64,000 nt of DNA from Omphiscola glabra. Taxonomy: Eukaryota; Mollusca; Gastropoda; Lymnaeidae. The notes below the pieces were generated by a model that ran no database searches, was not told the DNA's origin, and was given only the letters and a program-made list of their open reading frames with translations. Positions 56,461 through 64,000 of this stretch are shown piece after piece; within the stretch, counting starts at the first letter, position 1; each line of letters opens with the position of its first letter. The translations under genes and the position numbers were made by a program. The stretch lies in assembly GCA_964017045.1 (NCBI GenBank), contig OZ024798.1, positions 12,150,995 to 12,214,994 on the forward strand, given 5' to 3'.

Positions 56461-57455
56461 CTGTTTTGTAATCTATTCCAATACTCTTCAATCTCAATTA
56501 CTTAACATCGACAAGGACTTGGCATGGGACGATCTTGTTCCATTATGTATTTACTTTACACGGCTTTAGCGCAGTCCCTAATAAATTATCCTAAATGACG
56601 TTCTGGTCGACATCTCTTCTTCAAATATCTTTTAGGACTCCTCGTCCTCTTGATACTTGCTGATCCATACCAGTGTTTGCTTATTATATTTGTCATATAT
56701 TCCATACCAGTGTTTGTCTTGTTATATTTGGCATATCTACCAAACCGTTGCTTGTCTTGTTATATTTGGCATCTCTTTCAAACCAGTGCTCTTCTTGTTA
56801 TATTTGGCATATCTTTCAAACCAGTGCTCTTCTTGTTATATTCGGCATATCTTTCAAACCAGTGCTCTTCTTGTTATATTTGGCATATCTTCCATACCAT
56901 TGCTTGTCTTGTTATATTTGGCATATCTTCCATACCATTCTTTGTCTTGTTATATTTGGCATCTCTTTCAAACCAGTGCTCTTCTTGTTTTATTTGGCAT
57001 ATCTTTCAAACCAGTGCTCTTCTTGTTTTATTTGGCATATCTTCCATACCATTCTTTGTCTTGTTATATTTGGCATCTCTTTCAAACCAGTGCTCTTCTT
57101 GTTTTATTTGGCATATCTTTCAAACCAGTGCTCTTCTTGTTATATTTGGCATATCTTTCAAACCAGTGCTCTTCTTGTTATATTTGGCATATCTTTCAAA
57201 CCAGTGCTCTTCTTGTTATATTTGGCATATCTTTCAAACCAGTGCTCTTCTTGTTTTATTTGGCATATCTTTCAAACCAGTGCTCTTCTTGTTTTATTTG
57301 GCATATCTTTCAAACCAGTGCTCTTCTTGTTTTATTTGGCATATCTTTCAAACCAGTGCTCTTCTTGTTTTATTTGGCATATCTTTCAAACCAGTGCTCT
57401 TCTTGTTTTATTTGGCATATCTTTCAAACCAGTGCTCTTCTTGTTATATTAAGCA
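56461..57455 (+). repeat. Right arm of the inverted duplication plus 38-bp minisatellite, about 21 copies
   Basis: The unique arm (56461-56659) is followed by units of TTTCAAACCAGTGCTCTTCT then TGTTATATTTGGCATATC at exact 38-bp spacing. A CCATACCATTCTTTG variant recurs in a pattern that shows multi-unit duplication. Open in all three forward frames, hence hydrophobic repeat peptides of nearly 300 residues that are not genes. An (AT)n/(ATT)n run ends the array. Confidence 0.95.
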
Positions 57456-58035
57456 TATATATATATATATTATTATTATTATTGTATTTTTTTAATTATA
57501 TTTTTTTTCTGGGGGATTGGGTTGAGAATTTGGTTTGAATAATGTTATGTAACATCACAATAAGCGAGTTCTCTTCGTCTTCTTCTATATATATTTAAGG
57601 GCCCACGATCAATTTATTGATCATTCTGGCTCTTATGCATGTAGAGGGGATTTGCAATGTTTCTGTGCCTGGTGTTGATGAGGATATTTCACTGGTTGCA
57701 AGACTAACTTTGTGAGAGTATCATGCACTGGGGTGCGATAATTTAACAGAGAAGTTTGTTTTAAAAATATATAAATATTCAATTACAAGAAATGAAATAA
57801 AAAAATGTTTCTGAATTCTTAACCAATGTCTTAAGGAGCAATTTTAATTCTTTTAATCGTTCACCCGATTAACTTAATCCAGTGATAATATCTTTTTTTA
57901 AAGCCTTATAGTCCTAAAACAAAGCTGTGTACGTCAGATTTGATGACTAACCACGACAAAGCTTTCTGATAAATGACAGAAATGTTGATTTGACATCAGT
58001 AAGTTGCTTTTAAAGACACCACGTTTAAACAAATA
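57456..58035. other. Non-coding, nothing identified
   Basis: AT-rich. No feature supported. Confidence 0.45.
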
Positions 58036-58130
58036 GGGGTTCGGACATGCAGCAGTACGATTCTTAACCGCACCGATATCAATGACATGCAGCAGTACGA
58101 TTCTTCACCGCGCCGACATTAACAGCTCCG
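58036..58130. repeat. ~43-bp direct duplication
   Basis: Two copies of GACATGCAGCAGTACGATTC then TTAACCGCACCGATATCAA. Confidence 0.9.
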
Positions 58131-58890
58131 CAAAATAAGAAAGCTATTTATCGTCTTCAGATAATGAACTTCAGATCTTTATAAATCTTATCCAAGTGCC
58201 CGAAAAGTCATTCAAGATTATTGTTTTGATATGCTCTCCCTCCCCCCCCCCCCCACCCCCACCCCCCCCCCCAAACCAAAATTTTTTTTTTTTTATTTTT
58301 ACTTCTTCTAGCTAAGACTGAAAGGAATCATGGTTATAACTTTCCTTGGCCAATGTTGTACTTGTAAAGAGTTAATTTTTACATAACAAAAAATAAAGAT
58401 AATATATCTAGTTTGAGTAATATTAACGCCGTACCGTTTTGAACATGGCTTTAGCTGTGTTTATGCAAATGTTTATGAAAAATCTGCAACGTCATGCTGT
58501 AAAATGTAGACTATTGGCACTCTGCAGTAACAGAAAAGTCTTTCTATAATATGTAGGCTACTGGCACATTCTTCGCAAACGCAAATTCAATCATGCTAAA
58601 ACACTTCTGAGCTACCGCTGCTTGCATGACCTGTCGCCGTGCTATCTCGAAGCGCTCACGGGGCGTCACTAGCGCCCCTTTTCGTGTAATGTCATCACCC
58701 CTTCCATATTAATTGCCCATCAGCGCCCCCTCCCTGACTGGAATTTCCGGCACCGGCTCTGAAAAACGAAGAGTAAAAATATCAAAATTAATACTTTTAG
58801 GCAATCTATTTTGAAATATTGGTAATATAACAATATAATGAAGTTTAGATCTTTCAAGTCGATGACCGAAAATAATGCTCTCTTTGGAAG
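58131..58890. other. Non-coding with C tract, nothing identified
   Basis: C/poly-T tract at about 58237-58295. No gene supported. Confidence 0.45.
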
Positions 58891-58892
58891 AG

Positions 58893-59055
58893 ATTGCGCG
58901 AGAAACAGACGCACAAACAGTGAGAGATCTTTGGACAGCTTCTCTCGCTGGTGAGAACTACCAAGAAGCAGACGCACTAACAGTGAGAGATCTTTGGTCA
59001 GCTTCTCTCGCTGGTAGCAACTACCAAGAAACAGATGCACAAACAGTGAGAGATG
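58893..59055. repeat. ~63-bp repeat, about 2.6 copies
   Basis: Units AGAAACAGACGCACAAACAG, TGAGAGATCTTTGGACAGCT and TCTCTCGCTGGTGAGAACTA. The multiple-of-three unit keeps both strands open. Confidence 0.94.
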
Positions 59056-59446
59056 TTATTACAATTAAACTTTGATAACATATAGTGTACGGTCAAGGTT
59101 AATTATAACACTTAAAATATCAAAGATGATCAATTCTTTGGCAGAGTCCTAATAGTTTCTCACGCGTGCTTATCCCTTCGTAACTTTAATTTTTTGTGAA
59201 AAAAAGATTTGGTGGTATCATTTCGTCGGGTTTGCGAAAAATGTATTCATCATAAATGGCATTTAAAAAATGTGTGTAGTCCTTGAAAGTAAAACATTAT
59301 TCTTTGTTCGACCAAAGACAATAAGATTGTCGTTGACTCAGAAACATGTCTCCCGATATTTCAATCGTATTTTAGCTGGTGGATTTGAGTTCAAACTCCA
59401 GAAAAATCCCAGATCATAAAAAAAAAGAAGAGAAAACACCACCACC
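59056..59446. other. Non-coding, nothing identified
   Basis: No feature supported. Confidence 0.4.
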
Positions 59447-60490
59447 AGCCTAGATGGGTGGGACTCGTTAACCTTGGCTGGATGGGTGGGACTCGCTAAC
59501 CTTGGCTGGATGGGTGGGACTCGCTAACCTTGGCTGGATGGGTGGGACTCGCTAACCTTGGATGGGTGGGTGGGACTCGCTAACCTTGGATGGATGGGTG
59601 GGACTCGCTAACCTTGGCTGGATGGGTGGGACTCGCTAACCTTGGCTGGATGGGTGGGACTCGCTAACATTGGCTGGATGGGTGGGACTCGCTAACTTTG
59701 GCTGAATGGGTGGGACTCGCTAACCTTGGCTGGATGGATGGGACTCGCTAACCTTGGCTGGATGGGTGGGACTCGCTAACCTTGGATGGATGGGTGGGAC
59801 TCGCTAACCTTGGCTGGATGGGTGGGACTCGCTAACCTTGGCTGGGTGGGTGGGACTCGCTAACCTTGGCTGGATGGGTGGGACTCGCTAACCTTGGCTG
59901 GATGGGTGGGACTCGCTAACCTTGGCTGGGTGGGTGGGACTCGCTAACCTTGGCTGGATGGGTGGGACTCGCTAACCTCGGATGGATGGGTGGGACTCGC
60001 TAACCTGGGATGGATGGGTGGGACTCGCTAACCTTGGATGGATGGGTGGGACTCGCTAACCTTGGCTGGGTTGGTGGGACTCGCTAACCTTGGCTGGGTT
60101 GGTGGGACTCGCTAACCTTGGCTGGGTTGGTGGGACTCGCTAACCTTGGCTGGGTTGGTGGGACTCGCTAACCTTGGCTGGATGGGTGGGACTCGCTAAC
60201 CTCGGATGGATGGGTGGGACTCGCTAACCTTGGATGGATGGGTGGGACTCGCTAACCTTGGATGGATGGGTGGGACTCGCTAACCTTGGATGGATGGGTG
60301 GGACTCGCTAACCTTGGCTGGGTTGGTGGGACTCGCTAACCTTGGCTGGGTTAGTGGGACTCGCTAACCTTGGCTGGATGGGTGGGACTCGCTAACCTCG
60401 GATGGATGGGTGGGACTCGCTAACCTTGGATGGATGGGTGGGACTCGCTAACCTTGGATGGATGGGTAGGACTCGCTAACCTTGGATGGC
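59447..60490. repeat. 28-bp minisatellite, about 37 copies
   Basis: Units CTGGATGGGTGGGACTCGCT then AACCTTGG at exact 28-bp spacing. Variants (GGATGGATGG, CTGGGTTGG, CCTCGG) form blocks that recur, for example four CTGGGTTGG units near 60064-60175 and two near 60316-60370. Confidence 0.98.
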
Positions 60491-60554
60491 TACTCATGTA
60501 AGAGCAGGACATCTCTTAATTCTAATTTCTTTCATCAGCGTGGTGTTGCCAGTT

Positions 60555-60690
60555 CTCCTGCCATCGATTACTTCACCTGCCGTCGATTACTTCTCCTGCC
60601 ATCGATTACTTCACCTGTCATCGATTACTTCTCCTGCCAACGATACTTCTCCTTCCATCGATTACTTCTCCTGCCACCGATTACATTTCC
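60555..60690. repeat. ~18-bp repeat, about 7 copies
   Basis: Units GCCATCGATTACTTCTCCT with GCCGTCG, GTCATCG and GCCACCG variants. Confidence 0.93.
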
Positions 60691-61800
60691 CTGAATACTT
60701 GATTTACCAATTATGTAAATTTTTCATAAGAGACATTCAGAATCGGCAGTCTAAAAAAACAATAAAAACAAAAAAAAACAAAGTGGCATCATTGTAGTTT
60801 TAACAGAATTCCATACAACATTATTTGCAGAAGTGTGTAGAACTTAATGTATTACTTTTATTTGTGTAAATTAAAATAGAAACAACTTAATATTGCTTAT
60901 CTTTTTAAAGAGGCTTCTGGGGAAAATTTCGTACAACTGAAAACAGAAGACGTCGAAAATTGAATCTTTGTTATGCATCATGTTATCTTTAATGTACAAG
61001 CCAGTTTAAATGCAAATTATTTTTTTTTAATTTAATATTGCGAAAGGTAATGCGGGGGGGGGGGTGAAGGAAAAAAAAAATTTAAATGTAAGAGCACGTT
61101 TTCCTTGAGCAAGAATGCAGTTCTCAGTGTTCCGTTAAAAAAAAAAAGCGAGGTTCGTATATTTTTATACGAGGATCGTTACATTCCGTGCAATAAACCA
61201 TCCTCTGCAATTAAATTGTCTCAGGGTGGGGGCGCGGGGGGCGTGGGCTGACGACCAAGTCGTGTTGCACCAGGACAGCACAGGGACACTACGATAATCC
61301 CGCGCCAAATCCCATCCCGCTGGCCGAAATACGTGAGTTTCGTGCGCAAGCGACACTGCTCAACGTCGTCCAACAACGCACAATTAACTGGACGACACTC
61401 CACGGCCTCCCCCCCCCCCAAAAAAAAAAATATGTTTCTAATCGCAACGCTCGTGTCTCCCTTTATCGGGTCTTTGTCATTAAATGGATGGCCTTAGCGC
61501 GGGCTGCACATAAATCAAAAACCCCTGGTGGCCCTGGTCAATTGCCTGTAGAATGGGTTAATTTAACAAAAATCAATAGTAATTAAGCGTTGCACATCAA
61601 AAGCGTGCGGTAGTGCCCCCCCCCCCCAATCCGTGTTATTGCAGAGCTATTTCCACGAACAGTTGTTCTATAGTCTGATTGTTATTTCGAAACACAATTG
61701 TCGTATCGGCAAACTGTTAACAGTTTTCCCAATTCCTAACATAAAATATTTGTTGATTTTTTTTTTATTCTTTTTTTTTTTTTTGGTCCAGCACGGCTGA
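60691..61800. other. Non-coding; GC-rich unique patch at about 61200-61415
   Basis: The patch is GC-rich without a repeat unit. Minus-strand open frames of about 65 codons cross it (one includes HVFRPAGWDLARDYRSVPVL) and are unrecognised. C-runs near 61407-61420 and 61615-61627. Confidence 0.35.
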
Positions 61801-62044
61801 TGTTATAGTTGATCCAGATGGTTTATAAAGGGAGATGTTGAGATGGTCAGGAGGAGAGGAGGGTGGTAAAATGGCCAGAAGTTGGGTTTGTGCAAACAAT
61901 TCAGAGTGAAAATATAACATGTTATGATGGTCAGATGTTCAGATTGGTAGGAGTTCAGATGGTACAATGGTATGATTTTATTTCGGAAGCTCAAATTGTG
62001 TATAGGTTCAAATTATGAGAAGGAAATTATGGTGTGGTAGGATG
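61801..62044. repeat. Degenerate GATGGTCAGATGTTCAGAT-type repeat
   Basis: Loose GATGGT, TTCAGAT and GGTAGGATGG words without fixed spacing; probably the decayed edge of the array to the right. Confidence 0.55.
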
Positions 62045-62665
62045 GTGAGCGTGTCAGATATGAGCAGTTCAGATGGTGAGACGTTTAGGCGTGGAGAAGT
62101 TCAGATGGTGAGACGTTTAGGCGTGGAGAAGTTCAGATGGTGAGACGTTTAGGCGTGGAGAAGTTCAGATGGTGAGACGTTTAGGCGTGGAGAAGTTCAG
62201 ATGGTGAGACGCTTAGATGTTTATAATTTCACGTTCAGATGGTGAGACGTTGAGGCGTTGAGAAGCTCGGATGGTGAGACGTTTAGGCGTTGAGAAGTTC
62301 AGATGGTGAGACGTTTAGTCGTTGAGAAGCTCGGATGGTGAGAAGCTTAGATGTTTATAATTTCACGTTCAGATGGTGAGACGTTTAGGCGTTGAGAAGC
62401 TCGGATGGTGAGACGCTTAGATGTTTATAATTTCACGTTCAGATGGTGAGACGTTTAGGCGTTGAGAAGCTCGGATGGTGAGACGCTTAGGTGTTTATAA
62501 TTTCAAGTTCAGATGGTGAGACGATAAGTGGGGAGAAGTTCAGATGGTGAGACGTTTAGGCGTTGAGAATTTCGATTGGTGAGACGTTTAGGCGTTGAGA
62601 ATTTCAGATGGTGAGACGTTTAGGCGTTGAGAAGTTCAGATGGTGAGACGTTTAGGTTGTTGAGA
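62045..62665. repeat. ~32-bp minisatellite with higher-order units, about 19 copies
   Basis: Core TTCAGATGGTGAGACGTTTA then GGCGTTGAGAAG. A longer composite containing ATGTTTATAATTTCACG recurs about four times, so single units and composites were amplified together. Confidence 0.94.
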
Positions 62666-62954
62666 AGTTTTCAGGGGTTAAGATCATAAGAAACTTAACG
62701 AAATGATTATTGTCAACTCAATGATTATTGTCAATGTCAAAATTTGAATTAAGTACAGATTCAAATTGCAAGAAAGCATTGCTCTCAAGGGGTTGAAACG
62801 GATCAAAAACGAGAATTTCAGATAGTCTAAATAGATCAGAATCTGAGATTGCGAGAATGCCTGAGAGTGAAATAGGTGGTCGATTAAAAGTTAAGATGCT
62901 ATCAGAATTTTCCAATGTCGAATGCCTCCACTTTAAACACTTTACATCATCTTC
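62666..62954. other. Non-coding, nothing identified
   Basis: A minus open frame of 65 codons (62718-62915), rich in Ser, Leu and Phe, is unsupported. Confidence 0.35.
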
Positions 62955-63660
62955 GCATGTGCTCGTGGGTGGCTGGCTGACCGGGCAAAAAAATCTTCGT
63001 ACGGCTCATTGACCCACTTTCCGTCAACATTCGAGCTGAAACTCGGCACGTAGACTCGTTGCCGATGACAACACATTCTCTAAAAAAAATTTCAGCCCCA
63101 CCTCCCTTTGCTCGATATTACATTTTATAAAGTTTTTTTTTTCAATGGGTTGTTTCATTTAAAATCATTTATGTTAACTTTGCTTTCGTTCTTGGGTGGA
63201 TGGCTGGCAGGTTGACTGGCTTAGTCTTCGGACGGCTCATTGACCCACTTTCCGTCAAAATATCGAGCTGAAACTTGGCACGTAGACTCGTTGCAGATGA
63301 CAACATGCCATTTCAAATTTTCAGCGCCACCTCCTCAAATCCGATAAATGCGTTTTTTTTCAAGGAAAGGGTGAATGAGATTCTTTTTTTTTTTTTTTAA
63401 ATATTGCAAGTGCGTTTGCTGCGTAAAATTGTCTTTTTTCTGAAACAGTTGGTGAAATAAATTTGCAGTGTAAACGCTAGTGGGTCATTCGAATATTCAT
63501 ATTATTCAGGGGGCGCGTAAAAATGTGTGTTTGTGTGCCTTGGGGGGAAGGGTAAGGGAGGGGGGGCACTTATTGGGATTCCTATAAAGCGCGTCACTTG
63601 TATGGATGTATTTTAAAATATTCAGCCGCAACCCCCCCCCCCCACCCCATCCCAATGGCT
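62955..63660 (+). repeat. Dispersed repeat family X, two head modules plus distal module
   Basis: Two copies of the head (TTGACCCACTTTCCGTCAA, TCGAGCTGAAACT, GGCACGTAGACTCGTTGC) lie at about 63008-63115 and 63239-63345. The distal part (ACAGTTGGTGAAATAAATTTG onward, with G-rich and C-rich runs) follows at about 63446-63650. This is the best-preserved example of the family in the window. Confidence 0.7.
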
Positions 63661-64000
63661 CGATGTTAAATTTTTATAAATAATCCTTATTGTTATGGGG
63701 TTGTTTAATTTACTGACTAAAATCCTCGCCACTTTACAACTCAATTTGGGAGAAGAAAAAAATCATGAACATGATTCCACATTTCTTTTTCGCATACTAT
63801 GATTAACCATGACGTGGACAATGATAAAACAAAAAAAAAACAACAAGATTCGAACATTTTTATAACCGCTTATGTCAACTCGGAGGCCTGACTATTGTCA
63901 TTTAAACCTACGGTAATAAGAACGTTTAAATTTTTCCTTAACTTTATTTTTTTTTAATCCAGAGGAAGACATTTTTTAACATTAAATAAAAAAAAAACAC
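63661..64000. other. Non-coding, nothing identified
   Basis: AT-rich; a TTATGGGGTTGTTTAATTT string at about 63693 recurs near 27914 next to another family X piece. Confidence 0.4.

Noticed and set aside
54798..57455. A large DNA transposon bounded by the inverted arms
   Set aside because: No transposase-like frame in the 1.26-kb spacer, no recognisable terminal motif and no target duplication at the outer edges; kept only as an inverted duplication.
56650..57538. Three overlapping hydrophobic frames of 259-293 codons that resemble membrane proteins
   Set aside because: All three forward frames are open over the 38-bp array, and the hydrophobicity comes from its T-rich unit. No unique sequence supports a gene.
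1..64000. A novel multi-gene defence, biosynthetic or symbiont-derived system
   Set aside because: Only one supported gene is present, and everything else is repeats, transposon remnants or unrecognised short frames. I found no clustered unknown genes to build such a claim on.

Overview
This is eukaryotic, gene-poor genomic DNA, most likely from a mollusc and probably a gastropod. That placement is an inference. It rests on one animal-type peptide GPCR, intron-style sequence with a spliced 5' UTR, hAT-type MITEs including copies that match the SPIN family (reported in the literature from vertebrates, a triatomine bug and the pond snail Lymnaea stagnalis), metazoan LINE relics, and a very heavy load of minisatellites and poly-C/poly-G tracts. 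There are no operons, no bacterial genes and no CRISPR array.

Only one complete protein-coding gene can be supported. It is a 543-codon rhodopsin-class GPCR of the bombesin / CCHamide / endothelin-like group on the minus strand at 837-2468. Its whole coding sequence lies in one exon, with a clear 3' splice acceptor 7 bases before the ATG, so the first exon and promoter lie further right or outside what I can identify. A few short GC-richer open stretches (339-638, 4787-4978, 6432-6602, 22030-22222, 23397-23653, 53919-54164) could be exons or transposon relics, but none is recognised.

The remaining ~61 kb is repeat landscape. By my coordinates about 16 kb (a quarter of the window) is made of more than 40 unrelated tandem arrays with units of about 11-77 bp. 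The largest are a 15-bp array of about 1.5 kb (51185-52715), a 28-bp array of about 1 kb (59447-60490), a 38-bp array of about 1 kb (26402-27388), a second 38-bp array of about 0.8 kb (56655-57455) and a 51-bp array (11051-11679). Most long open frames here are by-products of these arrays, because many units are multiples of three or lack stops.

Between the arrays are datable transposon insertions with intact terminal repeats and target-site duplications (TSDs): two SPIN-like elements in opposite orientation (6233-6431, 6732-6933); family A MITEs (8166-8350, 11681-11832, 41137-41297); family B MITEs (14369-14553, 34778-34991); one family C MITE (17037-17239); and a palindromic long-TIR element with a 9-bp TSD (46856-47141) plus a half copy (50131-50310). 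A LINE 3' end sits inside a 15-bp minisatellite (42157-42417), and a ~350-bp dispersed family of unknown class has at least six partial copies. Around 55-57 kb two ~200-bp arms form an inverted duplication with a 1.26-kb spacer, and the minisatellite next to one arm has expanded about fourfold relative to the other.

I see no evidence for a new multi-gene system. The points of most interest are the SPIN-like elements, the new-looking MITE families, the unusual density and variety of minisatellites, and the receptor's ligand identity.
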